Shown: piece after piece, positions 1 through 8,213 of the stretch
Layout: each line of letters opens with the position of its first letter
How positions within the stretch are numbered: the first letter of the stretch is position 1
Source: an uncultured Chthonomonas sp.
GTDB taxonomy: Bacteria; Armatimonadota; Chthonomonadetes; Chthonomonadales; Chthonomonadaceae
NCBI GenBank assembly: GCA_903859705.1
Contig: CAIONQ010000003.1
Span: forward strand, 1 to 59,977
Direction: 5' to 3'
DNA: 59,977 nucleotides
The notes under the pieces: model-generated
What the model was told of the DNA's origin: nothing
Database searches by the model: none
What the model saw: the letters and a program-made list of their open reading frames with translations, nothing else
Made by a program: the position numbers and the translations under genes

Positions 1-385
1 ACCACCCATTGAGCTTTACAAGCTCCTGAGTTTCGGCGCAACGGTACAGGCTTAATCGATACGGCTCTGTGCTGTGAACACAAAACTCTGCCACGTGCCC
101 GGCGACACTCCAGCCCGGGCGCATATAACCCAGCAAACCATCTGATAGCAGCCGAAACTGGTGTGGAGTGCCGCCTTCGGCAACTTTAAATTTCTCAGAT
201 CGGTAGGAGCCATACCCTTTGCAGGCAACGGCTGCTGTGTATTCACCCGCCGGGACATCTGCAAAAACCGCCCCTGTTGCCGATGAAACAGCGCAGGCAA
301 CTTCCCTTTCGCCACAAAACAGGCTAACGAACGCGCCAGCTACGGCCTGATATTGCTCATCGCTTACGTATCCAATCAGCAACAT
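1..385 (-). CDS. N,N-dimethylformamidase beta-subunit-like protein, 5' part only
   Basis: A minus-strand frame opens with ATG at 383-385 and stays open to the window edge, giving the first 128 residues. A GGAG ribosome site lies 7 nt upstream of the ATG. The first 65 residues look like a carboxypeptidase-regulatory-like beta domain (ADVPAGEYTA turn). The segment FRLLSDGLLGYM, the following EFCVHS..PYRLSLYR region and the terminal LNGW resemble the N-terminal part of proteins annotated as N,N-dimethylformamidase beta-subunit family in Planctomycetes and Armatimonadota. From memory these are large proteins with a C-terminal LamG/petalase-like domain; that part is outside the window, so the reaction cannot be judged. 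There is no signal peptide. It is on the same strand as the DUF1501/DUF1549 pair, 26 nt downstream, and may belong to that transcript. Confidence 0.65.
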   Translation of the reverse strand, partial: MLLIGYVSDEQYQAVAGAFVSLFCGEREVACAVSSATGAVFADVPAGEYTAAVACKGYGSYRSEKFKVAEGGTPHQFRLLSDGLLGYMRPGWSVAGHVAEFCVHSTEPYRLSLYRCAETQELVKLNGW

Positions 386-411
386 ATCGTGGCTCCGGGA
401 ATGGGGCTTAT

Positions 412-1833
412 CTACGCAAGTATCTGCTTTACGATGGAGACTGGATGCACATCCGTAAGGCGTTGATCTCGCGAATCGAATCGATAGGAAAGTGAGCGAT
501 AGTCCAGGCCAAGAAGCTGTAGTATCGTGCCATGCAGGTCTGCAACCGTTACGATATCCTGCACGGCGGAGTATCCAAACTCATCCGTTGCTCCGTGAAC
601 GGTACCGCCCTTTATGCCGCCGCCTGCCATCCACATGCTGAAGCCTCGCTTGTGATGATCGCGGCCATCTTTGCCTTCGGCAAACGGCGTTCGCCCAAAC
701 TCACCGGTCCAGATAACCAGTGTATCCTCCAGCATTCCACGCTGTTTCAAATCTGCCAGCAGGGCTGCCACGGGCTTATCTGTGGATTTGCAGAGGCTCT
801 TCAGCTGGTTAGAGTTATCGGAATGGGTATCCCATGGCTGCCCGGTCATCATAACCTGCACAAACCGCACTCCACGCTCGGCGAGGCGGCGCGCCATAAG
901 GCACTGCCTTGCATACACCTCAGTTTCTGGTTTATCCAGCCCGTAGGCTGCGTGCGTTGCTGCCGTTTCCTTTTTTAGATCCAACGCATCGGTTGCTTCC
1001 AGCTGCATATGGGCTGCAAGCTCAAAATTCGTGATACGTGCTTCAAGGTCCAGGTTACCCGGGTGGTTCTTGAGGTGTTCTTTGTTAAGGGTTTGAAGGA
1101 ATGCGAGCCGGTGGTCTGCAGCAGCCTGTGGACCGTGGATATTCAGATTGAGAATTGGCGAATCTGCGGACGCACGAACTGGCATGCCCTGGTAGAGTGG
1201 GGGCATCCATCCGCTCGACCAGTTTCGGCTGCCATCTACAGGCATCCCGGCAGGATTGAGCAGAGCAACGTAGGCTGGCAGATTTTGGTTTGGGGTGCCG
1301 AGCCCATAGGTTACCCAGGCACCAAATGTGGGCCTGCCCGCCTGCGGCATGCCCGTATGCATGTGGCAACAGGCCTGTTCATGATTTTCGTGCTCTGAAA
1401 CCATGGAGCGAATCAGGGCGATGCTATCGGCATGGCCACCGAGGCCTGGCAGAAGTTCACTGAGCTCCATGCCGCAACTGCCATGGCGGTGAAATGCAAA
1501 GGGGCTTCCCAGCCAGGTACCAGTCTTCTTTACATCCACATCGTTAACAAATCCGGTGCCGGGTTTCTTGCCATCCTGGTTACGCAATTCGGGCTTGGGA
1601 TCGAACAGATCAACCTGGCTTGGGCCGCCGTTTTGAAACAGGTAGATTACACGCTTTGCTTTAACCGGGAGCGGTGGCTTTTTGGGTGTGAGGGTATAGC
1701 GAGATTGAGCTGTGGCGTTCTGTTCTGCCAGGAGCATTGCCAGAGCCAGTGCGCCTGCTCCCTGCCCGAGGCTGGAAAACAGCTCTCTTCTTGAAATCAG
1801 ATTTATCAACTCTTGCCTGGTATCCGATGCCAT
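412..1833 (-). CDS. DUF1501 domain-containing protein (TAT-exported)
   Basis: 473 residues. The frame extends 60 nt further upstream into the preceding gene, but the ATG at 1833 has a GAGGG ribosome site and gives a clean export signal: SRR at residues 14-16 followed by a small, hydrophobic Ala/Leu-rich stretch ending in ATAQ. The body has the hallmarks of DUF1501, a sulfatase/alkaline-phosphatase-fold family: GGPSQVDLFDPKP near the N-terminus, GEFGRTP and GRDHH in the C-terminal third, and a VKQILA end. Function is unknown; in Planctomycetes and relatives it nearly always sits next to a DUF1549/DUF1553 cytochrome-like gene, as here (14 nt gap). It is likely periplasmic and a partner of that protein. 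A second DUF1501 gene lies at 42553-44037. Confidence 0.9.
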   Translation of the reverse strand: MASDTRQELINLISRRELFSSLGQGAGALALAMLLAEQNATAQSRYTLTPKKPPLPVKAKRVIYLFQNGGPSQVDLFDPKPELRNQDGKKPGTGFVNDVDVKKTGTWLGSPFAFHRHGSCGMELSELLPGLGGHADSIALIRSMVSEHENHEQACCHMHTGMPQAGRPTFGAWVTYGLGTPNQNLPAYVALLNPAGMPVDGSRNWSSGWMPPLYQGMPVRASADSPILNLNIHGPQAAADHRLAFLQTLNKEHLKNHPGNLDLEARITNFELAAHMQLEATDALDLKKETAATHAAYGLDKPETEVYARQCLMARRLAERGVRFVQVMMTGQPWDTHSDNSNQLKSLCKSTDKPVAALLADLKQRGMLEDTLVIWTGEFGRTPFAEGKDGRDHHKRGFSMWMAGGGIKGGTVHGATDEFGYSAVQDIVTVADLHGTILQLLGLDYRSLSYRFDSRDQRLTDVHPVSIVKQILA

Positions 1834-1847
1834 GGTGTTACCCTCGG

Positions 1848-4439
1848 TTAGTCTACGTACAGAAATTCGTTTGAACTGAGAAGCGCCAGGCAAAAGTCCT
1901 CGAATGCGCGTTTTTGCCAGTCGGCTTCGGTGCCTTTTGCTCCAGGGGCACCGGCAAATGCTTTTGCCTGGTTCTGCAGAAAGTCTTGAGATTGCTTTAA
2001 CTCAGTTGCTGTGGGCGCTCGCTGAAATACACGCTGGAAGGCCGTTTGTATTTGTTGCGGTATATTTCCCGCGCTCGCTATCACGGTGGCGAGGCGCGCT
2101 GCGCGTGCTGCCGTAAAGGTACCGTTCATAACTGCCAGTGCCTGAACGGCAGTGGAGGAAGCTACGCGGCGCGTACAGTTTGTCTCCATGACTGGTGCGT
2201 CGAAGGCGTTCAAGAAGCTAACAGATTTTGAGCGCCGCACTAACAGGTAGATTGATCTTCTGCCCTTGCCATCTTCGCCGGCAGCCACCACCTCGCCTGT
2301 TGGGCGTGTGTCTTCTCCCACAGGTTCGCCGAACATGATTGGGTCCAGATCGTTGCTCATCTGTAGCATTGTATCCCGCAGCGTTTCGGCATCCAGGCGA
2401 ATGGTTCTCTGCCGCCATAGCAGGCGATCTTCAGGATCTCGTAGAGCGCCGGCCCCTTTTGGGTTGAGATCGGAGCTTTGCTGGTATGCCTGGCTGGTGC
2501 AGATTAGCCTGTGGATGGCTTTTCTGCTCCAGGGGCCAGCTCCGCCTGCTCCACGTACAAACTGCACGCTTAGCCAATCCAGCAGCTTTTGATTTGTTGG
2601 CACTGCGCCTGATTGACCAAGGTTATCCAGTGTGGCAACTATCCCTTCGCCGAAGTGATGTGCCCAGATACGGTTTACTTCCACTCTTGCAGTAAGCGGG
2701 TTAGTGGGATTTACGATCCAGCGCGCCAGCGCAAGCCGCCGGCCCGTGGTACCAGGTTCAACATCTTTTGCAGGTTCGTAACGGGAGTTGCGGCCGAGTA
2801 CTGCCGGAATACCCGGTAGCACCACATCTCCTGGTTTGAGGTATTCACCCCGAAGCAGGATATGGGAAGGTGGCGGGGCGGCATCCTGATCGTAGATTGC
2901 GCGCATTTCCGGGATATCGCGATGTTTGGCAACAGCAGCGGCTATACGCTGCTTCAGCGAATCGGTTGCTGCCTTGAAGGTAGGTATGGCTGCCGAAAGC
3001 TGATCTTCGGAAGGAACAGTAAGTCCTTTCCATTTAGCAAGTAATGCTTTCTGGTCTGCCCTTTGTTTTGCAACTAGCGTGGCGAGTGCATCGATTAGGG
3101 CAGGGCGTTCGGCTACTGGCACGTAGGCAAGGCGGCTCTCGAAGTACTGCCGTAACGTTTTGCTGCGCAGTTGTTCCAGCTGTTTCTCGGCGTCGGCTTT
3201 ATCTGCATCTGCGGCCGCATTTTCATCTTTGATCTGCTTTTGCTCGGATACCGAAGCCGCCAATACCTGCCTTCGTGCGGAAGGCAGCAGGGCACCTTCG
3301 GGCCTGATTGCGCCATTCAGAATTGCCTGAATGCCATAGTAGTCTCTTTGCGTAAAGGGCTCGTACTTATGGTCGTGGCAGCGCGCGCACTGCAATGTTA
3401 CACCAAGCGTGCTGGAGATAAGGATCGTCTGTGTGTCGTGGAGCATCCTGTACTGATACTCTACAAACTGATGCGTATTGAAATCATCTCTTGTGGCATC
3501 TACCGCTGTGCGCAAGAATCCCGTGGCTGTCAGGCAGGAACCAATGGAATCAGACCAGCTGTTTGCGGTGCGATAGCGCGCAAGCTCATCCCCCGCAATC
3601 TGCTCCATCAAAAACCGATCATATGGCAGATCTGTGTTAACAGATTTTATAACATAGTCCCGGTATCGCCAGGCATTTGGCCGAATGCGATCCTCTTCGA
3701 GCACACCTTCAGAATCCGCGTATCCCGCTGTATCCAGCCAGTAACGTGCCCAGCGCTCGCCATATCGTGGGTCGCTGAGCAGTCTGTCTATAATCTGGCC
3801 CCACGCCTGCGGAGTTGGGTTAGAAGCGAAGGCATCGGTCTCTGCCGGGGTGGGCAGCTCGCCAACAAGGTCGATATACAGCCTGCGAATTCGTGCACGC
3901 GGTGCAGCCATTCCGGAGAATGAGAGACCTTGCTTTTTGAGCTCTGAAAGCAGAAATCTATCTATCGGGTTGCTTGGCGTAACAAATGGCACAAGCACTG
4001 ATGGTGGGGATGAGGAAACTGGGGGCGTGTATGCCCAGTGGCCCACAGAGGAGCCATTAGCATGGGCCCCTGCTGCTATCCAATTCTTGATAATTTGAAG
4101 TTCCGCTTTTGTTACGGGGTCGCCGCTGCCTGCCGGTGGCATTCTATGCTGTTCAATGGCAGTAACCAGGGGGCTGGTATCCGGAGAGCCAGCATGTACT
4201 GCCGCACCAGCGTGTCCGCCCTGTTTTAGCGATCCAGGGGTGCGAATATCTAGCCCGGCTCTGCCACTGGCACTGTGGCAGGCGCCACATTTGCGTAAAA
4301 GCACCGGTCGAACATCGGCCTCAAACAGGGGAGTTCGGTTTCCAACTGCAGGCACTGCCCTTTGGCCGGCAAAGCCGGGGGCTGCAGATAAGGCGACAAA
4401 AAGTAGGGTTGAACAGAATGGACGGCTGCGGTGATGCAC
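1848..4439 (-). CDS. PSD1-type DUF1549/DUF1553 protein with cytochrome c sites
   Basis: 863 residues from a GTG at 4439, chosen because GAGG lies about 9 nt upstream and it gives a direct signal peptide ending SAAPGFAG. An in-frame ATG at 4505 would add 22 residues but has no clear ribosome site. Order of parts: signal peptide; planctomycete cytochrome c domain with CGACH (about residues 51-55); DUF1549 with a second heme motif, CARCHDHKYEP, near residue 350; a charged helical linker; DUF1553 at the C-terminus (ARWIVNPTNPLTARVEVNR). Predicted periplasmic heme protein; no enzymatic role is established for the family. It is the first gene of a two-gene unit with the DUF1501 gene downstream. The hairpin at 4525-4571 separates it from the PQQ gene. 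Confidence 0.88.
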   Translation of the reverse strand: MHHRSRPFCSTLLFVALSAAPGFAGQRAVPAVGNRTPLFEADVRPVLLRKCGACHSASGRAGLDIRTPGSLKQGGHAGAAVHAGSPDTSPLVTAIEQHRMPPAGSGDPVTKAELQIIKNWIAAGAHANGSSVGHWAYTPPVSSSPPSVLVPFVTPSNPIDRFLLSELKKQGLSFSGMAAPRARIRRLYIDLVGELPTPAETDAFASNPTPQAWGQIIDRLLSDPRYGERWARYWLDTAGYADSEGVLEEDRIRPNAWRYRDYVIKSVNTDLPYDRFLMEQIAGDELARYRTANSWSDSIGSCLTATGFLRTAVDATRDDFNTHQFVEYQYRMLHDTQTILISSTLGVTLQCARCHDHKYEPFTQRDYYGIQAILNGAIRPEGALLPSARRQVLAASVSEQKQIKDENAAADADKADAEKQLEQLRSKTLRQYFESRLAYVPVAERPALIDALATLVAKQRADQKALLAKWKGLTVPSEDQLSAAIPTFKAATDSLKQRIAAAVAKHRDIPEMRAIYDQDAAPPPSHILLRGEYLKPGDVVLPGIPAVLGRNSRYEPAKDVEPGTTGRRLALARWIVNPTNPLTARVEVNRIWAHHFGEGIVATLDNLGQSGAVPTNQKLLDWLSVQFVRGAGGAGPWSRKAIHRLICTSQAYQQSSDLNPKGAGALRDPEDRLLWRQRTIRLDAETLRDTMLQMSNDLDPIMFGEPVGEDTRPTGEVVAAGEDGKGRRSIYLLVRRSKSVSFLNAFDAPVMETNCTRRVASSTAVQALAVMNGTFTAARAARLATVIASAGNIPQQIQTAFQRVFQRAPTATELKQSQDFLQNQAKAFAGAPGAKGTEADWQKRAFEDFCLALLSSNEFLYVD

Positions 4440-4524
4440 TTGTGTGAACCTCACACCCGCAATATCAGGGGGCTCTGAACTATAAGCTGCCCGCTCGGTT
4501 GCCATACAGCTTTGTTTACAATGG

Positions 4525-4571
4525 AAATCAGCCCGGATGCCGATTATTGGTCAGGCACTCCGGGCTGATTT
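4525..4571 (-). terminator. intrinsic terminator after the PQQ propeller gene
   Basis: A 13-bp perfect stem (AAATCAGCCCGGA with its complement) has a 21-nt loop whose ends (TGCC/GGCA) can pair further. It lies 43-89 nt downstream of the stop of the PQQ-repeat gene and upstream of the DUF1549 gene. T-rich flanks are short on both strands (TTTT on plus, TTT on minus). Confidence 0.65.
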
Positions 4572-4613
4572 TAGTGAGAGAGATACTGCCCTCAGTTGGG
4601 CACGTGAACAGGC

Positions 4614-6323
4614 TTAGCCTTTGCCGCCGACACCGCCGCCGGGTTCGCCGCCGCCCTTGCCACCGAGACCGCCCTTGCCGCCCTTACCCCCCAGATCGCC
4701 CGGGTTGGTAGTTTTGCGTACCTTCTTTATCGACTCGTCGGTAACAAAAGACCATGTCTTAACGGTCTCGTTACCTTTCCAGTCCTTAACCGAAACACTT
4801 ACCGTATGATGTCCGTCTGCAAGGGTTGCAGACTTACCGGTTTCGTTCTCGAGAGTGGTGTACTCAATTGTAGAGCTATCTGCCTTGTAAACAAATCCAT
4901 TGTCTGCAGCGGTTGTAACTGCATCTTCAGGCTTGCGTTTAATGGTTTCGCCATCCAATTTAACCACCAGAGTGCTAAGATCCAGGCCAGAACCGTCGTC
5001 CGTGATGTGCGCCGAGATATGCACCGGTGGACGGCCATTGATCTCATCGCCCATTTCAGGGTCGACCTTATCTACAATTGGCCCGGTGGTATCAATTGCA
5101 TCATGTCTGAACGCAGTGAGGGAACCATCATCCGAAAGTGTGTATAGCGTATCGCCAGAAACAACGGGCATCGCCGCAACGCTTGTACCCTGTGGCACAA
5201 AGTTGGGATTATCTGATGCTGCTGCCAGTTTATAAGACCAGCGCAGTTCACCAGTAGTGGTATCAAAGGCAGAAATGCCGCCAAGCGCTGTGGTGACTAA
5301 CAGAAGGTTACCACTAACTACCGGCTGGGTAAGCGGCCGGTTTTCCAGTTTAGCGGGTTTCTTCCACAATCCCTTACCGCGAGGGCTAAGTGCATATACA
5401 GTTCTGTCCGACAGCACGATGAAGGCATTGCCTGTTTCATCTACCGCTGGCGGAACTGCAAGATCAGTTGGAAGCGGAATGGACCATCGGATCTGCCCAT
5501 TGATAGCTCGGTAGCTAGCAAAAGTAGAGCCGGTGCCAATGTAATAACCGTCTCCGTAGAAAATTGGCTTAGCGGTAGCAGTATCTGCAGTAAAATGCAC
5601 GCCGTAGCGCACAACTCCGCTGGAGATATTAAGCGCATGGATTCGCTGATCTACCGTTGTGTAGTACAGGTCGCCACCATTAAGCGTGGGCTCCTGCGCA
5701 AGATCGCCACCGATATCCACGCCAGCCGGTCGGTTTGCCGGTTTGTAGGGGCCGTCTGCAAGGTCACCGGTATTGGCATTGATCGCATACATGCGGCCAT
5801 TCTGCGCAATAAAGTACACCGTGTCTCCAACGACGATGGGAGACGTGATTACCTGGCTCTTGCCTGCAGGGTTGAAGCGCCACAGTTGCTTGCCATCGGT
5901 GGCATTAAGTGCATAGAGGCCATCGGGAGCAGAAACGTAAAGCGTTCCGTTTGCCAGGGTAGGTGTAAGAATCACCAGTTTGGGCATGGCGGCGCTTGGA
6001 TCAGATGGATAGCGCCACTTAAGTCCACCGGTTTCCAGGCCAACGGCGTATATGGCGTTGCCACATGCGATGTAGGCCGTATCCGCTGTGATTACAGGCG
6101 AAGCAGGGTTGCTGCCAAAAAAACCACCTGTGAACTTCCAGTCGACTGAGAGCGGCACAGAAAGCGAACCCGCTGCACGCTTCGAAGCGGCATGCCGGCC
6201 CGTTCCTTCCGCGGCCGCGGGGCAGTAAAGCCCCGTCAGAAGCACTGCCGGCATGGCAACAGCAAAAACTGCTGCGCCCGCACCGAGCAAGCGTTTCCGA
6301 CTAAAGAGACGGACAGAAGTCAT
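4614..6323 (-). CDS. secreted PQQ-binding-like beta-propeller protein with Gly/Lys-rich tail
   Basis: 569 residues from the ATG at 6323 (AGGGGG ribosome site; the longer open frame upstream has no signal peptide). The N-terminus MTSVRLFSRKRLLGAGAAVF is a signal peptide with a possible export Arg-Lys pair. Residues about 60-420 carry repeated PQQ-type blades: GNAIYAVGLETGGLKWRY, GLYALNATDGKQLWRF, GRMYAINANTGDL, TVYALSPRGKGLWKKP, GGISAFDTTTGELRWSY. An Ig-like segment follows (DTTGPIVDKVDP...DDGSGLD), then a tail of GGKGG/GGLGGKGGG repeats. The fold suggests an extracellular scaffold or BamB-like protein rather than a quinoprotein enzyme, since no dehydrogenase active-site residues were recognised. 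It is transcribed alone from the consensus promoter at 6546-6574. Confidence 0.85.
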   Translation of the reverse strand: MTSVRLFSRKRLLGAGAAVFAVAMPAVLLTGLYCPAAAEGTGRHAASKRAAGSLSVPLSVDWKFTGGFFGSNPASPVITADTAYIACGNAIYAVGLETGGLKWRYPSDPSAAMPKLVILTPTLANGTLYVSAPDGLYALNATDGKQLWRFNPAGKSQVITSPIVVGDTVYFIAQNGRMYAINANTGDLADGPYKPANRPAGVDIGGDLAQEPTLNGGDLYYTTVDQRIHALNISSGVVRYGVHFTADTATAKPIFYGDGYYIGTGSTFASYRAINGQIRWSIPLPTDLAVPPAVDETGNAFIVLSDRTVYALSPRGKGLWKKPAKLENRPLTQPVVSGNLLLVTTALGGISAFDTTTGELRWSYKLAAASDNPNFVPQGTSVAAMPVVSGDTLYTLSDDGSLTAFRHDAIDTTGPIVDKVDPEMGDEINGRPPVHISAHITDDGSGLDLSTLVVKLDGETIKRKPEDAVTTAADNGFVYKADSSTIEYTTLENETGKSATLADGHHTVSVSVKDWKGNETVKTWSFVTDESIKKVRKTTNPGDLGGKGGKGGLGGKGGGEPGGGVGGKG

Positions 6324-6545
6324 GATCAAGAACCCCCTGTTCGGTTGGCTGTATGCTACAGTCGCCGCCGACCGACTTAGCAGTATAACTACCCGAGATC
6401 GGCCTGTAAAATGTTCTCTTGCGCGTAAACGGCAGCCAAAAGTGCACTGCTGTTTGCCCACCCCGCTGAATATCTAAGCTGGCGGCAGCCTGAGACGTCG
6501 GCGCATCAAGAAATCGACGCAGCTGCGACTGTCACAGTTCAACCC

Positions 6546-6574
6546 ATTATAGATTAACGCTTAACGGCTGTCAA
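6546..6574 (-). promoter_or_regulatory. consensus sigma-70-type promoter for the PQQ gene
   Basis: On the minus strand TTGACA (6569-6574), a 17-nt spacer and TATAAT (6546-6551): both hexamers match the consensus exactly. The predicted transcript start is near 6540, about 215 nt before the ATG. Confidence 0.75.
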
Positions 6575-6676
6575 GCATGGACTATGAACCGCACGGCATT
6601 TGTTCACGGTATTCCCTTGATCGGGGCCACCAATCCTCCATTTAGCCGATTTTCACTGATCCCCATGTTACACCGG

Positions 6677-6705
6677 TTGACACAACAGCCAAGGTGCACT
6701 AAAAT
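6677..6705 (+). promoter_or_regulatory. promoter for the YwiC-like gene
   Basis: TTGACA at 6677-6682, 17-nt spacer, TAAAAT at 6700-6705. The predicted start point falls at about 6712, inside the inverted repeat 6711-6726. Confidence 0.65.
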
Positions 6706-6710
6706 AAAAT

Positions 6711-6726
6711 CGGATAAAGTTATCCG
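6711..6726. promoter_or_regulatory. operator-like inverted repeat CGGATAA-AG-TTATCCG
   Basis: Perfect 7-bp half-sites with a 2-nt spacer, directly over the predicted transcription start of the YwiC-like gene. This is a typical place for a repressor. The Rrf2-family regulator encoded convergently at 7688-8131 is the nearest candidate. I do not recognise the motif as a known Rrf2 site. Confidence 0.5.
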
Positions 6727-6792
6727 GATATCGTGCGGAGACTTCAGAAAAGTGAAACTGTCGCAAAAGTAAGTGAAAGGTGAAATTGGCGT

Positions 6793-7683
6793 ATGGCAGC
6801 CAGATCCGAGGTGGCACAGAATGCAGCTCCAGGCTCAAAATTGGCAAGCAGCCTAATACCCCGGGAGCATGGTGCCTGGCTAATTTTACTTATACCTATG
6901 CTTGCAGGAACTGTACTCAGTGCTGCAGAGCTCAGAGGATTTGCCTTGCTACGGCTTTTGCTGGTTACCGTGGGGGCGCTGTGCGCATTCACAGGCGGAA
7001 GTGCTGCCGAGGCTGTGCTAAGAAGAAATCAATCTGTCCGCTGCTCTACGCCTGTGGTGGCCGTGCTTGCCATTTCGGCCTGTTGCGGTGTGGGGTTGCT
7101 TCTAACCGTGCAACGGCACGCTATGCTCTCGATAATCATACTAATAGCACCGGTTCTACTCATCAGGGTGCTTGCGCAGGTAGCTGCGGGCAAAAATCGG
7201 CCAGATAAAACAATTATGGGGGAACTACTGGCCACTATAATACTTACTGCTACCGGGCCAGCGGCACGAGCGGCACTATGTGATAGGTTCGACTCAGCCT
7301 CCCTATGGTTGTGGGTGCTAAGCGTAGCATTCTTTTCTGGCGGAATTGTTTACGTTAAAATGCAACTTGCAGCGGCAAAGTATAGAGCCAATTGGGGAAC
7401 AGCAAAGCGGGTTAATATAAGCGTGCCTACCCTCGGATGGATAGGCCTAATGCTTGCATCTGCGCTGCTGCTAATGAGCAGGCAGCCATTTAGTGGAAGT
7501 AGAAGCATTAGATGGTTGGTTCTATGCGCTTTTGGGCCGGGGTTTATCCGGGCATGTATCGGTATTATGCGCCTTCAGCCCAGGGTTCCGGTTCTGAAGA
7601 GAGTTGGGATGATAGAAGCGGCACTGGCCACTGCATTTCTGTGTGCCGTTATACCGCTTGTAAACGCACTTACAAAGCCGTAA
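6793..7683 (+). CDS. YwiC-like integral membrane protein
   Basis: 296 residues. The signature PREHGAWLILLIPMLAG at residues 23-39 is the hallmark of the YwiC-like family. Several hydrophobic segments follow across the whole length (about seven or eight), so it is an inner-membrane protein. Function is unknown. The Bacillus subtilis founder lies near the anaerobic nitrate-respiration genes, which fits loosely with the Rrf2 regulator and heme protein next door here. A GAAAGGTG ribosome site precedes the ATG. It ends 4 nt from the convergent Rrf2 gene. Confidence 0.8.
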   Translation: MAARSEVAQNAAPGSKLASSLIPREHGAWLILLIPMLAGTVLSAAELRGFALLRLLLVTVGALCAFTGGSAAEAVLRRNQSVRCSTPVVAVLAISACCGVGLLLTVQRHAMLSIIILIAPVLLIRVLAQVAAGKNRPDKTIMGELLATIILTATGPAARAALCDRFDSASLWLWVLSVAFFSGGIVYVKMQLAAAKYRANWGTAKRVNISVPTLGWIGLMLASALLLMSRQPFSGSRSIRWLVLCAFGPGFIRACIGIMRLQPRVPVLKRVGMIEAALATAFLCAVIPLVNALTKP

Positions 7684-7687
7684 TGAA

Positions 7688-8131
7688 CTACATGCTAGAT
7701 GGTTCAATCGGGCTGCTGCACAGTGGGCGGCTGGTAGACGGTTCTGCAAGCATCTCGGCCAGGTTAGATTCGCGAAAGGATCGTTCGACCTGGGCCATCG
7801 CGTCGTCCAATCGGCGGTGCAGAGGGCAGAGTGTCTCCCCGTGAGAAGAGATTCCCAACGGGCAGGTCTTTATACGGTGAAGGGGATCGACAGCCTGCAC
7901 AATATCGTAGATCGTTAGATCCTGCGGAGTGCGGAGCAGGGAGAAACCGCCATGAAGGCCACGCTGAGACTGGATAAGGCCAGCACGCGTGAGCTCCTGC
8001 AATACCTTAGACATGTAGTGAAGCGGTACCAGCGTTACTGCCGCAATTTGCTGCGATGTCTGCGGCTTGTCTGGATTTAATGCAAGCTGTGCCATGGCGC
8101 GCAGGGCATATTCGGCAGTTTGAGAAATCAT
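7688..8131 (-). CDS. Rrf2 family transcriptional regulator
   Basis: 147 residues, normal length for the family. MISQTAEYALRAMAQLA at the N-terminus and the winged-helix segment LIQSQRGLHGGFSLLR are typical of Rrf2. Cysteines occur in TCPLG and LCPLH at about residues 89 and 102, with one more near the C-terminus. Rrf2 members such as NsrR and IscR use three cysteines for a [2Fe-2S] or [4Fe-4S] cluster, so cluster sensing is plausible but not shown. It lies divergent to the heme-protein gene at 8214 and convergent to the YwiC-like gene, and may control either or both. Confidence 0.88.
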   Translation of the reverse strand: MISQTAEYALRAMAQLALNPDKPQTSQQIAAVTLVPLHYMSKVLQELTRAGLIQSQRGLHGGFSLLRTPQDLTIYDIVQAVDPLHRIKTCPLGISSHGETLCPLHRRLDDAMAQVERSFRESNLAEMLAEPSTSRPLCSSPIEPSSM

Positions 8132-8165
8132 ACTTAAACAAGTCTCCAGGGTGAGCGTCTGAAGT

Positions 8166-8175
8166 CAGTATACTG
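8166..8175. promoter_or_regulatory. perfect palindrome CAGTATACTG between rrf2-like and heme-protein genes
   Basis: A 10-bp perfect palindrome in the 82-nt divergent intergenic space, 35 nt from the Rrf2 start and 38 nt from the heme-protein start. It could be an autoregulatory operator. The match is short, so chance is possible, and it does not resemble the inverted repeat at 6711-6726. Confidence 0.25.
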
Positions 8176-8213
8176 TGTTTCGCGAGGTTAAGAACAGAGA
8201 TCGGTATCCAGAT

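Larger units (their letters stand above)
6324..6792. other. intergenic region with two divergent promoters and a long leader
   Basis: A 469-nt gap between the minus-strand PQQ gene and the plus-strand YwiC-like gene. It holds the two promoters and the operator listed separately. The PQQ transcript would have a leader of about 215 nt (6324-6540); I could not match it to a riboswitch class. Short open frames here have no ribosome site. Confidence 0.6.

Noticed and set aside
3171-3923. 250-codon plus-strand frame
   Set aside because: It lies wholly inside the DUF1549/DUF1553 gene on the other strand, has no ribosome site and its product has no domain.
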